Origin: B16-G9 sp964400655
GTDB taxonomy: Bacteria > Bacteroidota > Bacteroidia > Bacteroidales > F082
DNA length: 64,000 nucleotides
Direction of reading: 5' to 3'
Assembly: GCA_964400655.1 (NCBI GenBank)
Contig: CAYNVN010000162.1
Coordinates: forward strand, 10,660 to 74,659
Shown here: positions 1 through 8,367 of the stretch, one piece after another
How the letters are laid out: each line of letters opens with the position of its first letter
Position numbering within the stretch: position 1 is the first letter of the stretch
The notes under the pieces: model-generated
Told to the model about the DNA's origin: nothing
The model's database searches: none
Seen by the model: only the letters and a program-made list of their open reading frames with translations
Position numbers and translations under genes: made by a program

Positions 1-24
1 TAAATAACAACAATTTAATACATT

Positions 25-1425
25 ATGAAATATTTTAATTACCTGTTAACATTGGTACTGATTGTAACGGTTTCGGTAACAACCGCACAAAACAGCCGGG
101 GAAAGCTGGATAAACAAACCATTAAAGAGATTCGGAATTCCTTTAAAAATACTTCCGAAAACAAGGCTTTCATCAATGCCGTTACCCATAACGACATCAA
201 AAGTCTTGCAAAAAACCGCGAAAACGAAGGAAAACAAAATCATCTTATCAATACCAAAGTAAAAACCCACGGCATCAGTAACCAGCGCTCCTCGGGACGT
301 TGCTGGCTTTATACCGGACTGAACACGCTCAAACCTTTTGTGTTGGCCAAATACGATATCAAGGACTTTGAATTTTCTCAAACCTATAACTTCTTTTGGG
401 ATCAGTTTGAAAAGGCCAATCTGTTTTTGGAAATTGCCATCGCCACTTCCGATAAACCCATTACCGACCGTAAGGTTGAATGGATGATGAAAAACCCCAT
501 TGGCGACGGAGGCCAGTGGACAACCTTTGCCGATATTGTTAAAAAATACGGGGTTGTTCCCGCATCGGCCATGCCCGATACATATCAAAGCAAAAGCACA
601 CGGATGATGTCGAAGCTGCTGGCACGAAAATTACGTGAAGATGCCATGGAGCTGCGCGACCTTGCCGCCAACGGAGCAAAGGAGAAAAACCTTGCTTCCG
701 TAAAAATTGAAATGTTAAAAGATATTTACCGCATTTTGGTTTTGTCGCTTGGCGAACCGCCCCGGGAATTTGTGTGGCAGTATGAAACCAAAGAGGGAAA
801 AGCCTCGAAACCAAAATCATATACCCCTGAGAAATTTTTCGAAGAGGTTGTTGACGTGAATGTTGACGATTATGTGATGTTTATGAACGACCCGTCGAGA
901 GAGTATTACAAACTTTACGAAGTTGAGTTTGACAGAAACCTTGTTGAAGGTGCCAACTGGAAATATATCAACCTGCCCAACGATGTAATTAAAAAGTTTG
1001 CCGTTAAATCAATTCAGGGAAACGAGGCCATGTATTTTTCATGTGATGTGGGAAAACAGTTTGACGGTAAAAACGGTTACCTTGATGTTAACCTTTACGA
1101 TTACGACGATTTGATGGGTGTGGAGTTTGGAATGGATAAGGCAAAACGCATACAAACGTTTGACAGCGGTTCGTCGCACGGAATGGCACTTGTGGGCGTA
1201 AATGTGCAGGATGACGGCTCAACCGACAAATGGCTGCTTGAGAACTCATGGGGTGCCGACAGAGGCAATCACGGTTATTTAACCATGACGGATGACTGGT
1301 TTAACGAATATATGTTCCGGCTGGTGATAAACAAAAAGTTTATCGACAAAGATGTGTTAAAGATATTAAAAGGTAAAGCCACGCTTTTACCTCCCTGGGA
1401 TCCCATGTTTGCTCCCGAAAAATAA
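25..1425 (+). CDS. pepC: C1-family aminopeptidase / bleomycin hydrolase-like cysteine peptidase
   Basis: This 466-residue protein is a papain-fold peptidase of the bleomycin hydrolase/PepC family, which trims peptides from the N-terminus and usually forms hexamers. The full catalytic triad is visible: Cys93 in SSGRCWLY, His385 in GSSHGMALVG and Asn407 in LENSWG. The length fits the family (about 440-480). An N-terminal hydrophobic segment ending in TTAQ near residue 21 looks like a signal peptide, so unlike the cytoplasmic bacterial PepC this copy is probably exported to the periplasm, as is common in Bacteroidota. It stands alone, convergent with the next gene and separated from it by a 12-bp inverted repeat. 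Family assignment is secure; the exported location is inferred from the leader. Confidence 0.93.
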   Translation: MKYFNYLLTLVLIVTVSVTTAQNSRGKLDKQTIKEIRNSFKNTSENKAFINAVTHNDIKSLAKNRENEGKQNHLINTKVKTHGISNQRSSGRCWLYTGLNTLKPFVLAKYDIKDFEFSQTYNFFWDQFEKANLFLEIAIATSDKPITDRKVEWMMKNPIGDGGQWTTFADIVKKYGVVPASAMPDTYQSKSTRMMSKLLARKLREDAMELRDLAANGAKEKNLASVKIEMLKDIYRILVLSLGEPPREFVWQYETKEGKASKPKSYTPEKFFEEVVDVNVDDYVMFMNDPSREYYKLYEVEFDRNLVEGANWKYINLPNDVIKKFAVKSIQGNEAMYFSCDVGKQFDGKNGYLDVNLYDYDDLMGVEFGMDKAKRIQTFDSGSSHGMALVGVNVQDDGSTDKWLLENSWGADRGNHGYLTMTDDWFNEYMFRLVINKKFIDKDVLKILKGKATLLPPWDPMFAPEK

Positions 1426-1448
1426 AGTATTTGTCGTTGAAAGCAACA

Positions 1449-1480
1449 CTAACCTTTCCGCTTAAAACCGGAAAGGTTAG
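1449..1480. terminator. Perfect 12-bp inverted repeat between convergent genes
   Basis: The arms CTAACCTTTCCG (1449-1460) and CGGAAAGGTTAG (1469-1480) are exactly complementary around an 8-nt loop. They lie between the stop codons of two convergent genes, so a bidirectional transcription stop is likely. Neither side has a strong T-run, so efficiency as an intrinsic terminator is uncertain. Confidence 0.55.
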
Positions 1481-1508
1481 CGGCTCTTAAAAAAGCACCT
1501 GTTTAAAA

Positions 1509-2387
1509 TTACCTTTTCACAACCTTTTTAACATAAACCGCTCCGCGGTCATTGGTAAAGCTTACCAGATAAATTCCTTCGGCCAACGAAAAGTCGATTG
1601 TATTAAAACCCGCCGACAGCTTAACGGTTTTTACGGAACGGCCGCGCAAACCGGTAATGCTCATAACAACTTCCGGCTGGCTGTATGGCACATCAATAAT
1701 AAGTTCATCACCCCGTGTTTTAACGGTAATATCCGATAGCGAGCTGATATTTTGAACAGCTTCGGGACTGGCAGCATTGTAAAAAACAAGATTTCTCCAG
1801 TAGCCTTTAAAGGTTTCACCAACACCGGTATGCGAATTGCCGAAACGCGGATCGTCACCGGAGTTAAATTCCGAAATTTCATAAGAAGATACCAACTCAT
1901 TGTTAAAATAAAAATAGCACAAACCGGCATCTTTGCTATAGCTGAAACGCAGCTTATTCCAGTGGTCAAGCGGAACAACAATATCGGAAACATCATAAGT
2001 CAAAAAGTCGTTGGCCATAAACGCCAGCTTTGTATCATCAATAAATGCTCCTATCCAGCGCCATAATAATCCCCCGATAATGATCGGTTCTCTTACCTCT
2101 TTATAGCTGTCAATATAAAAATCAACCAAAACCGTAAAGTTGTTGTAATCAAAAACCGGAAACGGGGGAGTCAGTATTTCCGAACCCGTGGTATCATCTC
2201 CGTAATAAATTCCGTTTGAATAAACTCCGCCGTTTTCAAAAACCACGTTGTTGAGCATCATGGGGTCGTTTTGTCCGGTGGTATCATTTCCGTTTTGGGT
2301 TAACGGATAATTTGCCATTAACGATTGTGCATCGGCCATAGAGACGGTAATACACAGCATAACAAAAAATAATAAAATACTTTTCAT
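1509..2387 (-). CDS. Secreted LamG/concanavalin-like protein with T9SS type A sorting domain
   Basis: The 292-residue product begins with a clear signal peptide (to about residue 21, ending MADAQ). Residues about 22-205 resemble a LamG/concanavalin A-like jelly-roll domain, a fold that usually binds carbohydrate or protein ligands. The last 65 residues or so (ending in GIYLVSFTNDRG and a basic VKKVVKR tail) match the type A T9SS C-terminal sorting domain, which directs cargo through the outer membrane and onto the cell surface. No catalytic motif is visible, so binding or adhesion is the best guess. It is monocistronic, with its own promoter about 35 bases upstream of the start. Confidence 0.8.
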   Translation of the reverse strand: MKSILLFFVMLCITVSMADAQSLMANYPLTQNGNDTTGQNDPMMLNNVVFENGGVYSNGIYYGDDTTGSEILTPPFPVFDYNNFTVLVDFYIDSYKEVREPIIIGGLLWRWIGAFIDDTKLAFMANDFLTYDVSDIVVPLDHWNKLRFSYSKDAGLCYFYFNNELVSSYEISEFNSGDDPRFGNSHTGVGETFKGYWRNLVFYNAASPEAVQNISSLSDITVKTRGDELIIDVPYSQPEVVMSITGLRGRSVKTVKLSAGFNTIDFSLAEGIYLVSFTNDRGAVYVKKVVKR

Positions 2388-2421
2388 AATCTTTAATATT
2401 AGCTTGTTAGATTGACACTTT

Positions 2422-2450
2422 CAAAGATACATAAAAATATCGGCAAACAA
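2422..2450 (-). promoter_or_regulatory. Bacteroidota-type promoter for the LamG gene
   Basis: Read on the minus strand, TATCTTTG (2429-2422) matches the TAnnTTTG -7 element and TTG (2450-2448) sits 18 bases upstream as the -33 element. Position and orientation fit transcription of the gene starting at 2387. Confidence 0.65.
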
Positions 2451-2566
2451 TTCAATGGTAATTCCGCAGGGTTTGGCAATGCAGAATTAACTGATTACAT
2501 TTGTCAGCGATAATAAAAAACCGTATAATTATATACGATTGGTTTTCATTAAAATGACAAAATCAA

Positions 2567-3127
2567 ATGAGTAAAGAGTGGAAAATATATACCAAAACGG
2601 GCGATAAAGGAACAACGGCACTGATAGGAGGTACCCGTGTTCCCAAGTATCATGAGCGCATTGAAGTTTACGGAACCGTTGATGAATTAAGTGCTTTTAT
2701 CGGACTGTTGCGCGACCAGGATATTGATGCGCACAGTAAAAATATGTTAACCGAAATTCAGGACCGGCTTTTTACCCTCGAATCGCTGGTGGCAGCCGAC
2801 CCCGAAAAGAAAGTGAAAAATCTTCCGCAACTTACCGACGGCGATGTTGTGTTGTTAGAGAATGAAATTGACACTATGAACAACAATTTGCCACCGCTCA
2901 CCGCCTTTATACTGCCCGGAGGCCATCCGGTTGTTTCGTATGCCCATGTTTGCCGTACCATTTGCCGGAGGGCCGAACGCCTGATCATAAAACTTGCACA
3001 AAATAACCGTGTTGAAGAAATCAACATCAGGTACTTAAACCGTCTTTCCGACTATCTTTTTGTGCTCGGCCGAAAACTTGCAAAAGAGATGAATGTTGAT
3101 GAAATTGTCTGGAAACCGCGTCAGTAA
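2567..3127 (+). CDS. Cob(I)alamin adenosyltransferase, PduO type
   Basis: This 186-residue protein belongs to the PduO-type ATP:cob(I)alamin adenosyltransferases, which attach the 5'-deoxyadenosyl group of ATP to cobalamin to make coenzyme B12. The signature N-terminal ATP-binding stretch YTKTGDKGTTALIGG lies at residues about 7-21 and the conserved RRAER motif in the last third. The length matches the family. It implies that B12-dependent enzymes such as methylmalonyl-CoA mutase exist elsewhere in the genome. No B12 pathway neighbour is present here. Confidence 0.93.
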   Translation: MSKEWKIYTKTGDKGTTALIGGTRVPKYHERIEVYGTVDELSAFIGLLRDQDIDAHSKNMLTEIQDRLFTLESLVAADPEKKVKNLPQLTDGDVVLLENEIDTMNNNLPPLTAFILPGGHPVVSYAHVCRTICRRAERLIIKLAQNNRVEEINIRYLNRLSDYLFVLGRKLAKEMNVDEIVWKPRQ

Positions 3128-3154
3128 AGGATTTTATTAAATTTTACCATTTTC

Positions 3155-3184
3155 TTGTAATAGTTGTAAAAAAAATTATTTTTG
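3155..3184 (+). promoter_or_regulatory. Promoter of the DUF2795 gene
   Basis: TTG at 3155-3157 is followed after 19 bases by TATTTTTG at 3177-3184, a near-ideal Bacteroidota -33/-7 pair. It predicts a short leader of about 20 nt before the ATG at 3213. Confidence 0.75.
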
Positions 3185-3212
3185 CAAAAAATTAAAACCA
3201 AAAGGAAGAAAG

Positions 3213-3434
3213 ATGTATTGGACATTAGAACTTGCTTCAAAACTTGAAGATGCGCCATGGCCGGCAACAAAAGACGAGCTGATTGAATGGAGCATCCGTA
3301 CGGGAACTCCGGCTGAAGTAATTGAAAATCTTCGGGAAATTGAAGATGAAGGAGAGGTGTACGATCGTATTGAGGATATCTGGCCGGATTATCCCACCAA
3401 AGAAGATTTCTTCTTTAACGAAGACGAATATTAA
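3213..3434 (+). CDS. DUF2795-family small acidic protein
   Basis: This 73-residue protein matches the small conserved Bacteroidota proteins annotated as DUF2795. The N-terminal part (WTLELASKLEDAPWPATKDELIEW) is the family core and suggests a small helical fold; the C-terminal third is very acidic and ends in NEDEY. No function is established that I know of. It has a strong promoter and an intrinsic terminator and is therefore an independent, probably highly expressed, transcription unit. Confidence 0.85.
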   Translation: MYWTLELASKLEDAPWPATKDELIEWSIRTGTPAEVIENLREIEDEGEVYDRIEDIWPDYPTKEDFFFNEDEY

Positions 3435-3446
3435 AATAACAAAAAG

Positions 3447-3475
3447 AAAAGCCGCTCAATAAGCGGCTTTTTTTA
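3447..3475 (+). terminator. Intrinsic terminator after the DUF2795 gene
   Basis: The arms AAAAGCCGCT (3447-3456) and AGCGGCTTTT (3462-3471) form a perfect 10-bp stem with a 5-nt loop, followed by more T residues to 3474. It starts 13 bases after the stop codon. Confidence 0.9.
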
Positions 3476-3573
3476 TCTTCCTGCTGATAATAAAACAAAT
3501 ACATATTTTTATATAGCCGGCGTTGGCAAATGCGCTAAATTGGCATTATTCTGTTTCCTTAACTTCTTAGGCG

Positions 3574-3603
3574 TTGTTTTCATTATAATTAATACTACTT
3601 TTG
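3574..3603 (+). promoter_or_regulatory. Promoter of typA/bipA
   Basis: TTG (3574-3576) and TACTTTTG (3596-3603) are 19 bases apart and match the Bacteroidota -33/-7 consensus. The start codon is 45 bases downstream. Confidence 0.75.
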
Positions 3604-3647
3604 CAGCCCCTTTTTTTCAGGGAAAATATTTGTTATAAAAATCTATT

Positions 3648-5459
3648 ATGCACGAAATCAGAAATATTGCCATTATCGCTCACGTCGATCACGGCAAAAC
3701 CACACTTGTTGACCGTATTCTGCATCAGGTTAAACTGTTCAGAGACAATCAGGAAGTTGAAGACCTTATTCTTGACAGCAACGATTTGGAACGTGAAAGG
3801 GGAATTACCATTCTTTCAAAAAACGTTTCGGTACGTTATAAAGGAACAAAAATTAATATCATCGACACACCCGGCCACTCCGATTTCGGTGGTGAGGTTG
3901 AGCGTGTGTTAAATATGGCCGACGGCGTATTGCTGGTGGTTGATGCCTTTGAAGGCCCCATGCCGCAAACCCGTTTTGTTTTGCAAAAAGCGGTAGAACT
4001 GGGGCTAAAGCCCATTGTTGTTGTTAACAAAGTGGACAAACCCAACTGCTCGCCCGAAGAAACACAGGAAGCAGTTTTTGAGTTGATGTTCAACCTTGGC
4101 GCTACCGACGATCAGCTCGATTTCCCCACGGTTTTCGGTTCTTCCAAACAGGGGTGGATGTCGGACGACTATACCAAACCGGCTTCCGATGTTTCCCATC
4201 TGCTGGACGTTATTCTTGAAACAATACCACCGGCACCGTTTATCGAAGGAACACCTCAAATGCAAATCACCTCGATGGACTACTCTTCGTATGTGGGACG
4301 TATTGCGGTAGGACGCTTAACCCGCGGAATTCTTAAACCGGGCATGACGGTTTCGTTAATGAAAAAAGACGACTCTGTCCATCGGTATAAAATTAAAGAA
4401 TTGTACACCTTTGAAGGACTTGGTAAGGAAAAGTGCAAAACCGAAGTAAGGGCCGGCGATATAGTAGCCATTATGGGACTGGAGGACTTTGAAATAGGGG
4501 ATACTGTTGCCGATGCCGAAAACCCCGAAGCATTGCCGCGTATTAAAATTGATGAACCCACCATCAGCATGTTGTTTACCATTAACAATTCGCCGTTTTT
4601 TGGAAAAGAGGGTAAATACGTTACTTCGCGGCATTTACGCGACCGCCTTTTTAAAGAGATTGAAAAAAACCTTGCATTAAGGGTAAAGGAAACCGAACTT
4701 GCCGATTCGTATCTGGTTTACGGCAGGGGTATTCTTCATTTGTCAATTTTGGTTGAAACCATGCGTCGCGAAGGTTACGAGTTCCAGCTGGGTCAGCCCA
4801 AGGTTATCATCAAAGAGATAGACGGCGTTAAGCATGAACCTATTGAGAGTCTTACGGTTCTTGTTCCCGAAAATTTTGCAGGAAAAGTTATCGATATCGT
4901 TACCTTCCGTAAAGGTGAAATGACCATTATGGAACCCAAAGGCGACAGGATGTATCTTGAGTTTACCATTCCTTCGCGCGGCATCATCGGTTTACGGAAC
5001 AGTGTGCTCACATCCACCGAGGGTGAAGCCATTATTGCACACCGCTTTAAAGGTTTTGAACCCTGGAAAGGGGAGGTGGGTAGCAGGCGTAACGGAGCGT
5101 TAATATCGCTTGACACCGGAAGTGCCATACCTTTCGGGCTGTTTAAACTTCAGGACAGGGGTAAATTTTATATCTCTCCCGGCGATGAGGTTTATGCCGG
5201 ACAGGTGATTGGCGAGCATACCAAACAAGGTGACCTGGTGGTAAACGTTTGTAAAACAAAAAAACTGACCAATATGCGCTCGTCGGGTTCCGACGACAAA
5301 GTGTTGCTGGCTCCTCCCATCAAATTTTCTCTGGAAGAATTTATGGAAAGCATCCGGAAAGACGAGTATCTGGAGGTTACACCCCGTTCGCTGAGATTAA
5401 GAAAAATCATATTAAGCGAAATTGAGCGAAAAAGAGCCAGAAATCAGGAGATAAATTAA
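3648..5459 (+). CDS. typA: Translational GTPase TypA/BipA
   Basis: This 603-residue protein is the ribosome-associated GTPase TypA/BipA, which acts in 50S assembly and stress adaptation. The GTPase motifs are intact: AHVDHGKTT (residues 11-19), DTPGHSDF, and NKVDKPN. EF-Tu-like domain 2, the EF-G-like domains III and V (including REGYEFQLGQPKVI), and the BipA-specific C-terminal domain follow. The total length matches the family (about 600). It is transcribed from its own promoter and followed by a hairpin region, so it is monocistronic. Confidence 0.97.
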   Translation: MHEIRNIAIIAHVDHGKTTLVDRILHQVKLFRDNQEVEDLILDSNDLERERGITILSKNVSVRYKGTKINIIDTPGHSDFGGEVERVLNMADGVLLVVDAFEGPMPQTRFVLQKAVELGLKPIVVVNKVDKPNCSPEETQEAVFELMFNLGATDDQLDFPTVFGSSKQGWMSDDYTKPASDVSHLLDVILETIPPAPFIEGTPQMQITSMDYSSYVGRIAVGRLTRGILKPGMTVSLMKKDDSVHRYKIKELYTFEGLGKEKCKTEVRAGDIVAIMGLEDFEIGDTVADAENPEALPRIKIDEPTISMLFTINNSPFFGKEGKYVTSRHLRDRLFKEIEKNLALRVKETELADSYLVYGRGILHLSILVETMRREGYEFQLGQPKVIIKEIDGVKHEPIESLTVLVPENFAGKVIDIVTFRKGEMTIMEPKGDRMYLEFTIPSRGIIGLRNSVLTSTEGEAIIAHRFKGFEPWKGEVGSRRNGALISLDTGSAIPFGLFKLQDRGKFYISPGDEVYAGQVIGEHTKQGDLVVNVCKTKKLTNMRSSGSDDKVLLAPPIKFSLEEFMESIRKDEYLEVTPRSLRLRKIILSEIERKRARNQEIN

Positions 5460-5484
5460 GATAGGCTTATTCTTGTTTACCTTC

Positions 5485-5535
5485 CATCGGTAAAACCGAT
5501 GAGTATTGCAGACCAAAAACACTTCGTGGTTTTTT
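5485..5535 (+). terminator. Double hairpin, probable terminator after typA
   Basis: A perfect 7-bp stem CATCGGT/ACCGATG (5485-5491 and 5495-5501) is followed by a second stem AAAAACAC/GTGGTTTTTT (5515-5522 and 5526-5535), which has a one-base bulge and provides the T-run. Together they look like an intrinsic terminator. Confidence 0.6.
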
Positions 5536-5665
5536 ACCAAAATTGTATTTGAGAAAAATATCTCTGCAATGTTTTTTGTGTTACGCATCAAAATATGAGC
5601 TTTTCAAACAATCAAATTTTAATATATGGTTATTATTCCTTAATTACCGATATATCAATTTAACC

Positions 5666-5673
5666 TATCTTTG
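5666..5673 (+). promoter_or_regulatory. -7 element directly upstream of the THUMP methyltransferase
   Basis: TATCTTTG matches TAnnTTTG and ends only 8 bases before the ATG at 5682, so the transcript leader would be a few bases at most. No convincing -33 TTG was found at the expected distance. Confidence 0.5.
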
Positions 5674-5681
5674 CCGCCTCT

Positions 5682-7181
5682 ATGGATACAAATCAGAATG
5701 ATACAAGGCAGTATGTTGCAAAAACATTTTCGGGCCTTGAAAACGAGCTGGCTACCGAGTTAAAATTTCTTGGTGCCGAAAATATTGAAATCATTAAGCG
5801 CGGCGTTAAATTCGAAGGCAACAAAGAGTTGCTTTACCGTGCCAATTATCTCTTACGAACCGCCATCAGAATTCTTACTCCGATTAAGGAGTTTAAAGTT
5901 ACCGATGAACAAAGTTTGTACGACGGGGTTAAAGCCATTCAGTGGGATGAAATTATGACCCATAAACATACCTTTGTTATCAATGCCGATGTGTTTCATT
6001 CTCAAATCGATCATTCGTTTTTTGCCGCTTTGAAGTCGAAAGATGCCCTGGTGGATTTTTTCAGAGATAAAATACGCCGCCGTCCGTCGGTTGATAAGGA
6101 TAACGCCGATATTTATATCAACATCCACATCAGTCAAAATGTATGTACGGTTTCGCTGGACAGCTCCGGCGAATCGTTGCATAAGCGCGGATACCGGATT
6201 GGTGCCGATAAAGCACCGCTGAACGAAGTGCTTGCTGCAGGCCTGATTAAACTTTCGGGATGGAAAGGAGATGTTGATTTTTACGATCCCATGTGCGGTT
6301 CGGGAACATTGGTTATGGAGGCCGCCATGCAGGCCATGAACATTCCGGCAGGTTATTACCGGAACGGCTATGCTTTTGAAAAGTGGCCCGATTTTGACGA
6401 AGAGCTATGGCAGGCTGTTAAAGCGGAACACGACAACGAGTTTAAGGACATCAACATAAACATTGTAGCCTCCGACCGTTCGGAAAAAGCAGTGCAAATT
6501 GCAAAACGAAACCTGCGTCATGCCGGACTGCACAAAGACATTCAAATTTCCAAGGCTTACTTCGATAGTGTACAGCCCAAAAGCGACAAGGGAACTTTAA
6601 TATTTAACCCGCCCTACGGTATGCGTTTGTCGGAAAACGACATTGTTCAGCTTTACCGCGAAATCGGCGATGTTTTAAAAGCCAACTGGACAGGACATCA
6701 GGCATGGATAATAACCTCCGCCCTTGATGCAGCCAAATTTATAGGCTTACGTCCTTCAAAAAAGGTAGAACTCTACAACGGCCCCATTGAAGCAAAGCTC
6801 TTTTGTTTCGATTTATATGAAGGAAGCAAAAAAGCAAAATACAGGGATAACGATAAACCCGCCGGGCGACAGGAACGTGATAAGTATCGCGGCAAAACGC
6901 CACGGGAAGGCAGGTCAGGCCGTTTTAACAACGACGAAAACCGCAATCAACGAGGCGAAAGAAGAGATTCGCAACACAGAGGTGACGGAAAACGTAAGTT
7001 TGGCGATAAAAACCGTGACGACAAAAAATCCTTTGGAAAAAGAAATTTTTCTGACCACAAAAAATCCGACAACCGCAACAGCGACAAAAAAAGATTTGGT
7101 AATAAAAGGGATGATTCACCGGCCAAAAAGTCAGAATCAAAAAAAGTTACGGTAAGATTCAAAAGAAAACGCCTGGATTAA
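5682..7181 (+). CDS. THUMP-domain 23S rRNA (guanine-N2)-methyltransferase with basic C-terminal tail
   Basis: The first 380 residues are a class I RNA methyltransferase of the RlmL/YpsC type: a ferredoxin-like and THUMP region (about 10-165), then a Rossmann methyltransferase domain with DPMCGSGTLVMEA (SAM binding) and the catalytic NPPY motif at about 308-311. Such proteins methylate guanine N2 in 23S rRNA. Residues about 385-499 form a very hydrophilic extension rich in Arg, Lys, Asp, Asn and Gly, with repeated short KRxF and DNRN-like units, probably disordered and RNA-binding. It lacks the C-terminal RlmK half found in E. coli RlmKL. It is convergent with the next gene. Confidence 0.9.
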   Translation: MDTNQNDTRQYVAKTFSGLENELATELKFLGAENIEIIKRGVKFEGNKELLYRANYLLRTAIRILTPIKEFKVTDEQSLYDGVKAIQWDEIMTHKHTFVINADVFHSQIDHSFFAALKSKDALVDFFRDKIRRRPSVDKDNADIYINIHISQNVCTVSLDSSGESLHKRGYRIGADKAPLNEVLAAGLIKLSGWKGDVDFYDPMCGSGTLVMEAAMQAMNIPAGYYRNGYAFEKWPDFDEELWQAVKAEHDNEFKDININIVASDRSEKAVQIAKRNLRHAGLHKDIQISKAYFDSVQPKSDKGTLIFNPPYGMRLSENDIVQLYREIGDVLKANWTGHQAWIITSALDAAKFIGLRPSKKVELYNGPIEAKLFCFDLYEGSKKAKYRDNDKPAGRQERDKYRGKTPREGRSGRFNNDENRNQRGERRDSQHRGDGKRKFGDKNRDDKKSFGKRNFSDHKKSDNRNSDKKRFGNKRDDSPAKKSESKKVTVRFKRKRLD

Positions 7182-7193
7182 CCGGTAAAAAAG

Positions 7194-8198
7194 TTACCGG
7201 ATTTCTTTTAAAAACAGGCTGGCCGCCTCGTTAATGGTTTGCTTTACAGGTTTGTATTTAAAGTCGAACCGGGTTAAAAACTTTTGGTTATTATAGTGAT
7301 AATGCTGCTGTGCGGTTTGTGCGCTCTCTTTGGTCACCAGCGGTGCTTTGCCCGTTAACATCGAATTTATTTTTTGTAAACGCCAGTAAACCGCACTTAG
7401 TAAACGGCCGGCTTTCCGTTTGGGAGCATCAACCTTAAGCGATTCAGCCATCCATACAAATAACTGTTGATAACTGACGTTTTCAGCATTTAGTATAAAA
7501 CGTTCCGCCGTAACATCATCTTCCATCAGCATAATCATTGCCCTGGCCACATCATCAACATCAACAAAGCCGTTTGAACCGGAGGTATAAAATTTTAAAC
7601 CGTTATAAACCGTTTGAAACAACTTTGAACTGCCGCTGTTCCAGTTACCCGCACCGAGGATAACCGAAGGATTTACAATAACCGCATTCAGCCCTTCGTG
7701 AATTCCCCTCCATACCTCGCGCTCCGACTCATACTTACTAACAGAATAAAACGACGGATTAACGGAGGTTGAAAAATGAGTTTCCTCATCAACGGGTTTA
7801 TTATTGTCGGTCCTGCCCAATGCCGCAATGGAACTAACAAAACAGAGCTTGTCAATGTTTTTCTCCAAAGCAATATTCACCACATTTGCAGTGCCTTCAA
7901 TATTTGTTTTCATCATTAAATCTCTATCCGAAGGATCAAACGATACCATGGCGGCGGTATGATAAACATGTGTTACCCCTTTAAAAGCTTCCGATAAAGC
8001 ATACATGTCAGGCAAATCGACTTCAAACCATTCAATACTTTGCAAAAGAGCGGTTGCATTGTTTCTTTTAAAAACCCTGTCCACCAAATCCATTGATGAA
8101 CCACTCCGTTTTAAGGCCCTAATTTTCTTGCCGTTATGTACCAACCGGTAAAGTAAATGTGCCCCCAAAAACCCTGTTCCGCCAGTAATTAAAATCAT
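7194..8198 (-). CDS. NAD-dependent epimerase/dehydratase, dihydroflavonol-reductase-like
   Basis: This 334-residue protein is an extended short-chain dehydrogenase/reductase. The nucleotide-binding motif GGTGFLG is at residues 6-12 and the catalytic YxxxK (YSVSK) at about 151-155. The nearest functional groupings are dihydroflavonol-4-reductase-like and 3-beta-hydroxysteroid-like enzymes, but the substrate cannot be read from the sequence. It is monocistronic and has a -7 box almost touching its start codon. Confidence 0.85.
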   Translation of the reverse strand: MILITGGTGFLGAHLLYRLVHNGKKIRALKRSGSSMDLVDRVFKRNNATALLQSIEWFEVDLPDMYALSEAFKGVTHVYHTAAMVSFDPSDRDLMMKTNIEGTANVVNIALEKNIDKLCFVSSIAALGRTDNNKPVDEETHFSTSVNPSFYSVSKYESEREVWRGIHEGLNAVIVNPSVILGAGNWNSGSSKLFQTVYNGLKFYTSGSNGFVDVDDVARAMIMLMEDDVTAERFILNAENVSYQQLFVWMAESLKVDAPKRKAGRLLSAVYWRLQKINSMLTGKAPLVTKESAQTAQQHYHYNNQKFLTRFDFKYKPVKQTINEAASLFLKEIR

Positions 8199-8202
8199 AC
8201 GA

Positions 8203-8210
8203 CAAAGATA
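8203..8210 (-). promoter_or_regulatory. -7 element implying a leaderless transcript
   Basis: On the minus strand TATCTTTG is separated from the ATG (8198-8196) by only four bases. With the usual spacing, transcription would start at or next to the start codon. No -33 TTG is evident. Confidence 0.5.
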
Positions 8211-8331
8211 GGTTTATTGTTGATTTTGATTAGACGTTTTAAAAACACTTCTGCAATTTTTTATTTTTTTTCAACGGGTTTATTTATTTAAATAGAATAA
8301 AAACAATCACTTTTTATATCCCGTTTATCAC

Positions 8332-8339
8332 TATTTTTG
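8332..8339 (+). promoter_or_regulatory. -7 element of the lpdA promoter
   Basis: TATTTTTG matches TAnnTTTG, 28 bases before the ATG at 8368. The -33 position is T-rich but lacks a clear TTG. Confidence 0.5.
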
Positions 8340-8367
8340 CGAAACTTATAACAAAAACAGAATAAAA

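Noticed and set aside
46..588. Long open frame on the minus strand inside the peptidase gene
   Set aside because: It is a shadow of a confidently identified gene with no recognisable protein features; the same holds for similar antisense frames elsewhere in the window.
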